A stretch of DNA of 17,646 nucleotides from CAWULT01 sp963923455 (GTDB lineage: Bacteria > Acidobacteriota > Vicinamibacteria > Vicinamibacterales > UBA2999). A program made the translations under genes and the position numbers. Location of the stretch: contig CAWULT010000096.1 of the NCBI GenBank assembly GCA_963923455.1, positions 1 through 17,646 on the forward strand, read 5' to 3'. Below are positions 1 to 7,792 of the stretch, one piece after another. Under the pieces are notes generated by a model. The model saw only the letters and a program-made list of their open reading frames with translations. It ran no database searches and was not told the DNA's origin. The stretch's first letter is position 1. Each line of letters begins with the position of its first letter.

Positions 1-26
1 CACGAGCGCCGCACGCGGCCGCGCCG

Positions 27-626
27 TCAGCGATCCGCGCCGAGCACGGACCGGGGGGCCCGCCCCGCCACGAGGCGCATCTGCCAGGCGAACGCCATCG
101 CGGCCGCCAGCACGGCGTAGGCCCCGATCTCCCACCTCGGGAACAGCAGCGCCAGGCAGAGTGTCGCGTGCGTCAGGTAGGCGCCCTGCAGCGCCAGCGC
201 CGGCGCATGCCGGCGAGACTCACGCGAGCGGGCGTTGACCGCCAGGGTGGCGACGCAGCCCACGAGGACCGCGGCCGAGAGCGCCACCGACACGGCGTCC
301 TGGTTGGGCACCTCCCAGCGCCAGAGGACGCCCCACCACACCGACGCGGTGAGCCCGACCATTGATGCGCTGAGCACATAGGCCACCTCCCGCGCCAGGA
401 GCCGGAGCCGCCCTCGGCGCGCCGCGCGCCAGGACACCAGCGAGACGACGGGAGCCAGGAATGCCGGCAGGGCCGCCTGGGCCAGTCCGGCGTCGCGCAG
501 GGCGCGCAGCGGCGACACATCCGACGAGAACGGCAGGAACAGGGCGAGCGTGCCGGTCAGCCCCAGAAGGCTCAGCACTCGGTACGTGGACCGGCGAGAG
601 GACGACCGAGCAGATATCGATGGCAC
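27..626 (-). CDS. Predicted six-helix integral membrane protein, function unknown
   Basis: I do not recognise the family. The frame encodes about 199 residues from a GTG at 624-626. Hydrophobic stretches lie at roughly residues 15-34, 46-66, 81-102, 110-132, 147-163 and 167-186, with Arg-rich loops between them (for example WRAARRGRLR), so a cytoplasmic-membrane protein with about six helices is likely. The frame stays open upstream to 851, but the extra 75 residues look like low-complexity translated noncoding DNA and would overlap the divergent neighbour, so I chose the later start. No clear Shine-Dalgarno is visible, so the start is uncertain; a weak promoter-like pair just upstream (657-685) fits this start. 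A transport, sensing or phytochrome-like role cannot be assigned from sequence alone. It is transcribed away from the DUF4919-type gene. Confidence 0.6.
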   Translation of the reverse strand: MPSISARSSSRRSTYRVLSLLGLTGTLALFLPFSSDVSPLRALRDAGLAQAALPAFLAPVVSLVSWRAARRGRLRLLAREVAYVLSASMVGLTASVWWGVLWRWEVPNQDAVSVALSAAVLVGCVATLAVNARSRESRRHAPALALQGAYLTHATLCLALLFPRWEIGAYAVLAAAMAFAWQMRLVAGRAPRSVLGADR

Positions 627-656
627 GGCGGCGCACCGTCGGGGAAGGCGGACGAT

Positions 657-685
657 ATCACAGAAGTCGGCAATGCCCCCGTCAA
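657..685 (-). promoter_or_regulatory. Candidate sigma-70 promoter for the six-helix membrane protein
   Basis: On the minus strand TTGACG (680-685) is separated by 17 bases from TGTGAT (657-662), which matches the -10 consensus at four of six positions. Transcription would start about 20 bases before the proposed GTG start at 626. This is weak evidence in GC-rich DNA. Confidence 0.3.
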
Positions 686-765
686 ACCCGACACGGTAGG
701 ATAGCCACGGACACGGCACGGCCGCGATCGCCGGTTGCGTGGCCACCCGGCAGTCGGCTCCCGAT

Positions 766-775
766 GTGCCACAAT
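766..775 (+). promoter_or_regulatory. Candidate extended -10 element for the DUF4919-type gene
   Basis: TG at 767-768, one base, then CACAAT at 770-775 resembles an extended -10 (TGnTATAAT) with four of six hexamer matches. It lies about 55 bases upstream of the ATG at 830. No good -35 hexamer sits at the expected distance, so this is only a suggestion. Confidence 0.22.
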
Positions 776-829
776 CCTGCCAGGGGCCGGTCCGCGCGGG
801 CCGCCGCCCTGCCCGCACGCGAGGACCGC

Positions 830-1540
830 ATGACACACCGGCTGGCCGCATGGATCGGCGCGATCGTCACGACAGGGCTCTGCCTCACGCCCGCGCCCGG
901 TCTGGCCCAAGGGCCCGCGAGTGCGCCGACGCGGGCAGCCCAGGTGGCGGCGGACCTGCCAGCGCCACCGGCCCCCGACCCGGCCGACGCGGAGTACCAG
1001 GCACTCCTCGCCCGCCTGAAGCAGGCCGATCGGTCGGTCGACTTCCTGCACCTGCGGCGCGCGTTCGCCGACAGCAGCGCCTATCGCCCCTATGCCGACA
1101 GCCGGGAAGAGGCGATGCTCGACGCGATCGACGCGAACGAGCCGGCCCGCGCGCTCGAGATCGCGCGGACGATTCTCGACGGCAACTACCTCAACATCGA
1201 GGCCCACTTCGCCGGCACCGTCGCCTGCAGCGCACTCAAGGACGCCGCGTGCGCGTCGCAGCACCAGTTCGTCGCCCAGGGCATGCTGAACTCGATCGCG
1301 GCCTCCGGCGACGGCCGGTCGCCGGAAAGCGCGTTCGCCGTCGTCAACACGCCCGAGGAGTACGCGATCGCCCGCGTGATGGGCACGCGGGTGCTGGGAC
1401 AGGCCGCCACGCGGACGCCCGACGGGCACGCCTACGACGTGCTGACGATCGAAGATCGGCGCACGGGCGAGGAACGGCGCATCTACTTCAACGTGGATCG
1501 CGCAATGGCCGCGATGGCGAAGCTGCTGGCGCGCCAGTAG
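830..1540 (+). CDS. Secreted DUF4919-type protein
   Basis: This 236-residue protein has a Sec signal peptide (hydrophobic core about residues 6-20, likely cleavage near GLAQ, 24-27) and a Pro/Ala linker to about 52. The mature domain resembles the DUF4919 family: D71-F-L-x-L-R-R with a following Y84-x-x-Y pattern, an AH motif near 125, SIAASGDG near 155-162, EEY at 176-178 and a C-terminal IYFNVD strand. DUF4919 proteins are found in many Gram-negative genomes and have no known function, so none is assigned; a periplasmic or envelope location is inferred. The ATG at 830 was chosen because GAGG (821-824) lies five bases upstream and the signal peptide starts there; the longer open frame from 461 is not plausible. 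It converges on folD with only 20 bases between the stop codons. Confidence 0.8.
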   Translation: MTHRLAAWIGAIVTTGLCLTPAPGLAQGPASAPTRAAQVAADLPAPPAPDPADAEYQALLARLKQADRSVDFLHLRRAFADSSAYRPYADSREEAMLDAIDANEPARALEIARTILDGNYLNIEAHFAGTVACSALKDAACASQHQFVAQGMLNSIAASGDGRSPESAFAVVNTPEEYAIARVMGTRVLGQAATRTPDGHAYDVLTIEDRRTGEERRIYFNVDRAMAAMAKLLARQ

Positions 1541-1560
1541 GCTGCGCCAGCGCCGCTCCC

Positions 1561-2502
1561 TTACGCCCTGGCGCCGCGGCTGGCGATGTGCTGCGCCGCC
1601 TTCAGGGTGTTCTTCATCAGCATCGTGATCGTCAACGGGCCCACGCCGCCCGGCACCGGCGTCAGGGCGCCGGCCACCTCGGCCACGTTGGGATGCACGT
1701 CGCCGACCAGCACGGAGCCCCTCGCCCTGAAGCCGTCGAGGCGCTTGTGCCCTTCGGGGAACAGGGTCTCAGCGACGGCGGGATCGGTAACCGAGTTGAT
1801 GCCCACGTCGATCACCGCGGCCCCGGGCTTGACCATGTCCTTCGTGATGAAACCGGGCCGGCCGATCGCCGCGACGAGGATGTCCGCGCGCCGGCAGACC
1901 TCGGTCAGGTTCGGCGTCCGCGAGTGGCAGATCGTCACGGTGGCGTCGCGGTGCAGGAGCAGCAGCGCCATGGGCTTGCCGACGATGTCGCTGCGGCCCA
2001 CGACGACGGCGGTCTTGCCGGCGATCGGGATGCCCTCGCGCTCGAGGATTTCGATCACGCCCGCGGGCGTGCACGCCACCAGCTGCGGGCGGTTCTGCGA
2101 CAGCAGGCCCACGCTCTCGGCGGCGAAACCGTCGACGTCCTTCTCCACCGCGATCGCGTCGAACACCCGCTGGGTGGCCCCGGCGCCGACGCTCTTCGGC
2201 AGCGGCGCCTGCACCAGGATGCCGTCGTGCGTCGGGCTCGCGTTCAGGCGCGCCACCACCGCCAGCACGTCCTCCAGCGTCGAGGTGCCGGGCATCCGCT
2301 CGCAGTCGGCGTAGAAGCCCACCTCTTCGGCCGCCTTCAGCTTGTTCCGGACGTAGACGTGCGAGGCAGGATCGTCCCCCACGAGCACGATGCCGAGGCC
2401 GGGCGGCCGGCCGTGCGCCTTCACGAACGCCTGGACCTCTGGCTTGATCTCCTCGCGCATCTTCGCCGCGAGGGCGTTTCCGTCGAGCAACCGTGCCGTC
2501 AT
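1561..2502 (-). CDS. folD: Bifunctional methylenetetrahydrofolate dehydrogenase/cyclohydrolase FolD
   Basis: FolD interconverts 5,10-methylene-, methenyl- and 10-formyl-tetrahydrofolate with NADP+, supplying one-carbon units for purines and formyl-Met. The protein has 313 residues, slightly longer than the usual 280-300. Visible family features are the Y50-x-x-x-K54 catalytic pair, a GILVQ-PLP loop near 94-102, KDVDG, the nucleotide-binding VVGRSDIVGKP segment, and the C-terminal PGGVGPLT signature. The loop reads VQAPLP where VQLPLP is commoner, and VEKDVDG replaces the usual PEKDVDG; both look tolerable. The ATG overlaps the stop of the upstream K+ channel gene in an ATGA arrangement (2499-2502), so translational coupling is likely. 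It is the last gene of the long minus-strand run. No T-rich terminator follows it. Confidence 0.97.
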   Translation of the reverse strand: MTARLLDGNALAAKMREEIKPEVQAFVKAHGRPPGLGIVLVGDDPASHVYVRNKLKAAEEVGFYADCERMPGTSTLEDVLAVVARLNASPTHDGILVQAPLPKSVGAGATQRVFDAIAVEKDVDGFAAESVGLLSQNRPQLVACTPAGVIEILEREGIPIAGKTAVVVGRSDIVGKPMALLLLHRDATVTICHSRTPNLTEVCRRADILVAAIGRPGFITKDMVKPGAAVIDVGINSVTDPAVAETLFPEGHKRLDGFRARGSVLVGDVHPNVAEVAGALTPVPGGVGPLTITMLMKNTLKAAQHIASRGARA

Positions 2503-3533
2503 GCTGCTACCGTCTCCCCCAGCTCTTTCACGCTCTGCGGCCGCCCCAGGACGACCATCTCGTCATTGGATCGAATCACCGTCTCCGGTGACGGATTGAA
2601 CTCCATCGTGCCTTCGGCCCGGCGGATCGCCACGATGATCAGCCCGAACTTCTGGCGGATGCCGGACTCCACGATCGTCTTTCCCACCAGGCCCGAGCGC
2701 TCGCGGATCCGGACTTGTTCCATGGACAGGTCGAGGTGCCCCGACGTCGTCGCCAGCTGCACGAAGTCGACCACCGCCGGGCGCAGCGCGCTCTGCGCGA
2801 TGTGCGAGGCCCCGATGTGGTACGGCGAGATGACGCGGTCCGCTCCGGCCCGGCGCAGCTTGTGCTCCGCGTCGTCGGCCTCGACCCGCGCGATGATGAA
2901 CAGGTCCTTCCGCAGTTCGCGCGCGGTCAGGACAGTGTAGACGTTCTCGGCATCGGTGCCCACCGCGGTGATGAGGCCCCGGGCCCTGGCGATCCCGGCG
3001 CGCGTCAGCACGCCGTCCTGGCTCGCATCGGCCTGCAGCGTGAGCCAGCCCTTCTCGAGCGCCTCCATGGCCCGTTCGGGGTCCCGCTCGAGCACCACGA
3101 ACGGCACGCCCTGCCGGTGCAGTTCGTTGGCGATGAAGCCGCCGATTCGGCCGTACCCGCACAGGATGAAGTGATCGTGGATTTCGTCCAGCATACGCAA
3201 CACCCGACGCCGCTCGAACCCGCGGTGCAGCCCGCCCTCGACCACCGCGGTCGCGGCCAGCGTGGCGGTGTAGAACGCCGTCCCCACGCCGCCGATGATG
3301 AGCAGGATCGTGAAGACCTGGCCCTTGCCGCCCAGCGGGTGCACCTCACGGAACCCGACGGTCGCGACGGTGGTCACCGTCATGTAGAACGCGTCCCAGA
3401 CCGGCCAGCCTTCGATCAGGACGTAGCCCCCCGTCCCGCCGGCGAGCACGCCGAGCAGCAGGAGCCCGGCCAGCCGGGGGCCTCTGGCCCACGGACTGCC
3501 GGCGGCGACCGGGCCGGGCCTACCGCGATCCAC
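2499..3533 (-). CDS. Two-helix potassium channel with RCK (TrkA-N/TrkA-C) domains
   Basis: The protein has about 344 residues from a GTG at 3531-3533. Its layout is a first helix (about 20-38), a pore loop with TTVATVGF (about 54-61), a second helix (about 72-98), a RCK/TrkA-N Rossmann domain opening with FILCGYGRIG (about 123-131, a dinucleotide-binding glycine motif), and a TrkA-C domain (about 255-335). This is the MthK-like layout: a tetrameric ligand-gated K+ channel in the cytoplasmic membrane. The filter reads TVGFREV rather than canonical TVGYGD, so conductance or selectivity may differ. The start is uncertain: the GTG at 3533 overlaps the permease 3' end by 14 bases and has no clear Shine-Dalgarno, while earlier starts add residues that are shadows of the permease. 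It overlaps folD by four bases downstream. Confidence 0.9.
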   Translation of the reverse strand: MDRGRPGPVAAGSPWARGPRLAGLLLLGVLAGGTGGYVLIEGWPVWDAFYMTVTTVATVGFREVHPLGGKGQVFTILLIIGGVGTAFYTATLAATAVVEGGLHRGFERRRVLRMLDEIHDHFILCGYGRIGGFIANELHRQGVPFVVLERDPERAMEALEKGWLTLQADASQDGVLTRAGIARARGLITAVGTDAENVYTVLTARELRKDLFIIARVEADDAEHKLRRAGADRVISPYHIGASHIAQSALRPAVVDFVQLATTSGHLDLSMEQVRIRERSGLVGKTIVESGIRQKFGLIIVAIRRAEGTMEFNPSPETVIRSNDEMVVLGRPQSVKELGETVAA

Positions 3534-5238
3534 TGCGCGCGAGCAGGCGGCCCACCGCGAACACGATGATCCCGGCGGCGAGCACCTGCAGGCCCAGCGC
3601 ATCGGCACTCTCGGGCGAGGCGCCGATCTCGGCCCATTTCGCCGTGACCTCGGTCGTGATGCCGAACTCGGTCATGTAGGCGAGCAACGCGATGCAGAAG
3701 CCGTTGAACAGCGTCAGCGCGCCGATCATCGTCACCATGTTGGCGAGCGAGGCGAGCGGCGGGCGCCGATCCTGCTCGGCCCTGTCGGCCAGTGGGCTGT
3801 GCAGCCTGCCGTAGAACCAGTAGATGAAGATGCCGATGTCGAGCCAGACGAGGAAGCGGACCCACGTGAGCACCGGCAGGCTCAACATCAGCCAGAGGCA
3901 CGACAGGATTCCGAGGACCGGAAGCGTCATGCCGAACGGCACCTTGAAGGGCCGATGCTGATCGGGCCGCCTGGCGCGAAGCACGATGACCGCGGCGCAG
4001 ACCACGACGAAGGCGAACAGCGTGCCGATGCTGGTCATCTCGCCGACGACCTGGATCTGCGTGAAGCCGGCGACGATCGCGACGACGACGCACGTGATCG
4101 CGGTCGTGATGTAGGGGGTGCCGAACCGCGGGTGCACCTTGCTCACCCCGCGGGGCAGCAGCCCGTCGCGGCTCATGGCGAAGAAGATGCGTGGCTGGCT
4201 CATCAGCAACACGAGCAGCACGCTCGTGATGCCGGCCGCGGCCCCGATCGAGACGAGGTAGGCGGCCCAGTCCTGCCCGATGGCCGTCAGCGCGAACGCC
4301 ACCGGCGCGTTCAGGAACTGCGTCGTCAGCGATGGATCCGCGACCGGCATGCCCGGCAGCGCCTCGAGGCTGGACCGGTACTGCGTGACCGGCACGATGC
4401 CGGATAGCACGGCGGCGACGGCCAGGTACAGCGCCGTGCAGACCACGAGCGACGCGATGATCCCGATCGGCAGGTCGCGCCTGGGGTTCTTGGCCTCCTC
4501 GGCGGTCGTCGAGACGGCGTCGAACCCGATGTAGGCGAAGAAGACCACGGCGGCCGCGGCCATCACGCCCGAGGTGCCGTAGGGCGCAAACGGCGTCCAG
4601 TTCTCGGGCTTCACCCAGGTGGCGCCGACCGCGATGAAGAACAGGATCACCGTACCCTTGACCGCCACCATCACCGCGTTGAACCGCGCGCTCTCCCGGA
4701 CGCCCACGACGAGCAGGACGCCGATCAGCAGGACGATCAGCACCGCCGGCAGGTTGATGAGGGTGCCCGGCGTCAGCGACGACGGCGCGGCCGTCATCCA
4801 CATCGGCAGGTGGATGCCGAAGCCGGAGAGGACCTTCTGCATGTACCCGCTCCAGCCGATCGCCACGGTCATCGACCCGACGGCGTACTCCAGGATCAGG
4901 TCCCAGCCGATCAGCCAGGCGACGATCTCGCCGAGGGAGGCGTAGGCGTAGGTGTAGGCACTCCCCGCGATCGGCACCATCGAGGCGAACTCGGCGTAGC
5001 AGAGCGCCGCGAAGGCACAGGCCAGCCCGGCGGCCAAGTAGGAGAGCATGATGGCGGGACCGGCCTGGTTGGCGGCGGCGGTTCCCGTCAGCACGAAGAT
5101 GCCCGTTCCGATGATCGCGCCCACGCCGAGCAGCGTGAGATCCCACGCCGTCAGGCTGCGCTTCAGCGCCTTCCCGCCGTGCTCTGCGTCGCCGATCAAC
5201 TGCTCGACCGACTTCGTCTTGAGCAGATTCGAATCCAT
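3520..5238 (-). CDS. APC-superfamily amino acid permease (cationic amino acid transporter type)
   Basis: A 572-residue polytopic transporter. The first helix carries the APC signature GVGAIIGTGIFVLTG (about 38-52), with the GTGIF substrate-binding bend. The conserved stretch FFAYIGFDAVSTTAEE (about 233-248), followed by KNPRRDLPIGI, is typical of the CAT family (APC family 2.A.3.3). Roughly 12-14 hydrophobic segments follow, including two extra C-terminal helices. It most likely imports amino acids by proton-coupled symport; the substrate cannot be read from sequence. The start is well supported: AGGAGG at 5243-5248 sits four bases before the ATG (5236-5238), and that ATG follows directly after the thiE stop codon. 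Being downstream of an aminopeptidase P gene, it may help recycle peptide-derived amino acids, which is inference. Confidence 0.93.
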   Translation of the reverse strand: MDSNLLKTKSVEQLIGDAEHGGKALKRSLTAWDLTLLGVGAIIGTGIFVLTGTAAANQAGPAIMLSYLAAGLACAFAALCYAEFASMVPIAGSAYTYAYASLGEIVAWLIGWDLILEYAVGSMTVAIGWSGYMQKVLSGFGIHLPMWMTAAPSSLTPGTLINLPAVLIVLLIGVLLVVGVRESARFNAVMVAVKGTVILFFIAVGATWVKPENWTPFAPYGTSGVMAAAAVVFFAYIGFDAVSTTAEEAKNPRRDLPIGIIASLVVCTALYLAVAAVLSGIVPVTQYRSSLEALPGMPVADPSLTTQFLNAPVAFALTAIGQDWAAYLVSIGAAAGITSVLLVLLMSQPRIFFAMSRDGLLPRGVSKVHPRFGTPYITTAITCVVVAIVAGFTQIQVVGEMTSIGTLFAFVVVCAAVIVLRARRPDQHRPFKVPFGMTLPVLGILSCLWLMLSLPVLTWVRFLVWLDIGIFIYWFYGRLHSPLADRAEQDRRPPLASLANMVTMIGALTLFNGFCIALLAYMTEFGITTEVTAKWAEIGASPESADALGLQVLAAGIIVFAVGRLLARSGSR

Positions 5239-5883
5239 TCAGCCTCCTGAACGGCCAGTCGCGAGGCGATTATAGCTGGCCACCCGGGCCGCCGGGTCGC
5301 CACCGGCGAGCAGGTCGCTGATCACGGCGACGCTCGTCGCCCCCGCGTCGAGCACGTCCTGTGCGCGATCGAGCGTGATGCCGCCGATGGCCACGACGGG
5401 CGTCGCGCCCGCGGCGGCGCGGGCCGCACGCACCAGGTCGAGCCCCACGGCCTCGTACCCGGTGTCCTTGGTCCTGGTGCCGAACACCGGTCCGACGGCC
5501 ACGTAGCTGATCGGCTGCTGCAGCGCCGCGGCGATCTGGGCCACGGAGTGCGTCGAATAGCCGATCACCGCGTCGGGACCGAGCAGCGCGCGCGCCTCCG
5601 CTGGCGGCAGGTCGTCCTGGCCGACGTGCACGCCCGCCGCGCCCGACAGCTTCGCCAGGTCCACGCGATCGTTGACGATGACGCGCGCGCGGCCCCGCGC
5701 GGCCTCCGCGACGACGGCGTCGCAGAGCGCGAGGAAGGGGCCTGATGCGAGGGTCTTCGCGCGAATCTGGAGGAGCGTTGCCCCGCCCGCGAGCAGGGCG
5801 CGGGCGAGGTCCAGCGGCGGCCATCCGCGAGCCGTCGAGACATCGACGTCCAGGATGGCGTGAAGCGGCGGCAGCTGGTCCAG
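5239..5883 (-). CDS. thiE: Thiamine phosphate synthase ThiE with a non-ATG/GTG start
   Basis: ThiE joins HMP-pyrophosphate and the thiazole phosphate to make thiamine phosphate. Translating the whole frame by hand gives about 214 residues, the normal family length. It has LPPLHAILD at the N-terminus, GGATLLQIRAK (33-43; pyrophosphate-binding Q39/R41/K43), VNDRVDLA (70-77), GVHVGQDDLP (84-93), a GPVFGTRTK loop (131-139) and VVAIGGI near the C-terminus. No ATG or GTG occurs before residue 74; the internal GTG at 5662-5664 would delete the first third of the barrel. I therefore placed the start at CTG 5881-5883; CTG 5872-5874 is an alternative. The accC amber stop (5887-5889) lies in the same frame three bases upstream of this CTG, so coupling, re-initiation or limited readthrough are all possible. 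Gene identity is firm; the start is not. Confidence 0.88.
   Translation of the reverse strand: MDQLPPLHAILDVDVSTARGWPPLDLARALLAGGATLLQIRAKTLASGPFLALCDAVVAEAARGRARVIVNDRVDLAKLSGAAGVHVGQDDLPPAEARALLGPDAVIGYSTHSVAQIAAALQQPISYVAVGPVFGTRTKDTGYEAVGLDLVRAARAAAGATPVVAIGGITLDRAQDVLDAGATSVAVISDLLAGGDPAARVASYNRLATGRSGG
5243..5248 (-). promoter_or_regulatory. Strong Shine-Dalgarno for the permease, inside the thiE 3' end
   Basis: AGGAGG on the minus strand lies four bases before the permease ATG (5236-5238) and overlaps the last thiE codons. It is the best ribosome binding site in this operon and fixes the permease start. Confidence 0.75.
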
Positions 5884-5886
5884 GGC

Positions 5887-7257
5887 CTAGGCCGTCTCGG
5901 CGAGCTTGCCGGTCTTGGGCGCCGGCATGAACCGGTCCATGAAGCCCGTGCCCAGACGGCCCGCCTGGAAGTCCGCCTCGTTGATGATCTTGAGCTGCAG
6001 CGGCACCGACGTCTTGATGCCCTCGATCACGGTCATCTCGAGCGTGCGCCGCATGCGCGCGATCGCCTCGGCCCGGTCGCGGCCGTGGACGATGATCTTC
6101 GCGATCATCGAGTCGTAGTACGGCGACACGGTGCACTCGGCGTGCGCGAACGAGTCGATCCGGACCCCGGGCCCGCCGGGCACGTTGAACGTGTGGATGA
6201 GGCCCGGCGACGGCGCGAACGTCTCCGGATCCTCGGCGTTCACGCGGCACTCGATCGAGTGGCCCGTGAACCGGACCTCGCTCTGCTTGAACGACAGGCG
6301 GTGCCCGGCGGCGATGCGGATCTGCTCCTTGACGATGTCGACGCCGGTGACCATCTCCGTCACCGGGTGCTCGACCTGGAGACGCGTGTTCGTCTCCATG
6401 TAGTAGAACCTGAAGTCCGAGTCCATCAGGAACTCGAACGTACCCGCATTGGTGTACTGCACGGCCTTGGCCGCGTCGACGACCAGGCTCCCCATCTTGC
6501 GCCGGAGCTTCTCGGGCAGCACGGGCGACGGCGACTCCTCGATCAGCTTCTGGTGGCGGCGCTGAATCGAGCACTCGCGCTCACCCAGGTGGACGACGTT
6601 GCCGTGGTGGTCGCCGATGATCTGGAACTCGATGTGGCGCGGGTTCTCGAGGTACTTCTCGATGTAGACGTCGCCGTTGCCGAACGCCGCCTCGGCCTCG
6701 CGCTGGGCCGTTCGCAGGTTCGGGCCGAGTTCCCCCGGGGACCGGACGATGCGCATGCCGCGTCCGCCGCCGCCGGCGACGGCCTTGATGATCACCGGGT
6801 AGCCGATGTCCTTGGCCACCTTGAGCGCCTGCTCCTCGCCGTCGACGGGACCGTCGCTGCCGGGCAGCATCGGCAGGCCGGCCTTCTTCATCGCCTTGCG
6901 GGCGCGGGCCTTGTCGCCGAGCAGCTTGATGACGTGCGGGTCGGGTCCGATGAACCGGATGTGGCAGGCGGCGCAGACCTCCGCCAGGTACGCGCTCTCG
7001 GACAGGAAGCCGTACCCGGGGTGGATCGCGTCGGCCCCCGTGATCTCGGCGGCGCTGATGATCGCCGGTACGTTCAGGTAGCTGTCGATGCTGCGCGGGG
7101 GGCCGATGCAGATGTCCTCGTCGGCGAACCGCACGTGCAACGAGTTCTCGTCGGCCTCCGAATAGACGGCCACGGTCTTGATGCCGAGTTCGCGGCACGC
7201 ATGGATGATGCGCAGCGCAATCTCGCCGCGGTTGGCGATCAGAATCTTCTTGAACAT
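5887..7257 (-). CDS. accC: Biotin carboxylase subunit of acetyl-CoA carboxylase, AccC
   Basis: AccC carboxylates the biotin on AccB using ATP and bicarbonate, the first half-reaction of malonyl-CoA synthesis. The 456-residue protein (E. coli has 449) begins MFKKILIANRGEIA, the typical N-terminus. It then shows the ATP-grasp glycine loop KAVAGGGGRGM (about 158-168), the EKYLENPRHIEFQ segment, HLGERECSIQRRHQK, the catalytic METNTRLQVEHPVTE region and the C-terminal SPYYDSMIAK motif. I chose the ATG at 7255-7257 rather than a TTG nine bases earlier, because MFKK matches the family. It follows accB by 16 bases. The gene ends in TAG, and thiE continues in the same frame immediately afterwards. accA and accD are not in this window. 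Confidence 0.97.
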   Translation of the reverse strand: MFKKILIANRGEIALRIIHACRELGIKTVAVYSEADENSLHVRFADEDICIGPPRSIDSYLNVPAIISAAEITGADAIHPGYGFLSESAYLAEVCAACHIRFIGPDPHVIKLLGDKARARKAMKKAGLPMLPGSDGPVDGEEQALKVAKDIGYPVIIKAVAGGGGRGMRIVRSPGELGPNLRTAQREAEAAFGNGDVYIEKYLENPRHIEFQIIGDHHGNVVHLGERECSIQRRHQKLIEESPSPVLPEKLRRKMGSLVVDAAKAVQYTNAGTFEFLMDSDFRFYYMETNTRLQVEHPVTEMVTGVDIVKEQIRIAAGHRLSFKQSEVRFTGHSIECRVNAEDPETFAPSPGLIHTFNVPGGPGVRIDSFAHAECTVSPYYDSMIAKIIVHGRDRAEAIARMRRTLEMTVIEGIKTSVPLQLKIINEADFQAGRLGTGFMDRFMPAPKTGKLAETA

Positions 7258-7273
7258 GGCTGGCAACGGCCGA

Positions 7274-7765
<492 letters not shown>

Positions 7766-7773
7766 CGGCCAGC

Positions 7774-7791
7774 CGGTCCGGCGCCGGACCG
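7774..7791. repeat. Perfect 18-bp palindrome between pepP and accB
   Basis: CGGTCCGGCGCCGGACCG reads identically on both strands and fills most of the 27-base gap between the pepP stop and the accB ATG. In RNA it would fold as a seven-pair GC hairpin with a four-base loop. No T-run follows on either strand, so it is not a standard terminator. It could be a protein-binding dyad, an mRNA-processing or partial attenuation hairpin, or chance in GC-rich DNA. Confidence 0.7.
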
Positions 7792-7792
7792 C

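Noticed and set aside
1544..1574. Inverted repeat GCGCCAG/CTGGCGC between the two convergent genes
   Set aside because: A seven-pair stem with a 17-base loop and no T-run on either strand; too weak to call a terminator.
739..2940. 733-codon open frame on the plus strand
   Set aside because: It is Arg/Ala-rich shadow coding. It runs through the DUF4919-type gene in another frame and antisense to folD and the K+ channel gene, all of which have clear family motifs.
5239..5664. ThiE as a 141-residue protein from the internal GTG
   Set aside because: It would lose the Q-x-R-x-K pyrophosphate-binding segment and the first third of the barrel, while the same frame upstream encodes exactly these elements.
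5270..6574. 434-codon minus-strand frame spanning accC and thiE
   Set aside because: It is the shifted-frame shadow of both genes, rich in Arg/Ala/Gly, without motifs.
7255..7266. accC start at TTG 7264-7266
   Set aside because: The ATG nine bases later gives the family-typical MFKKILIANRGE start.
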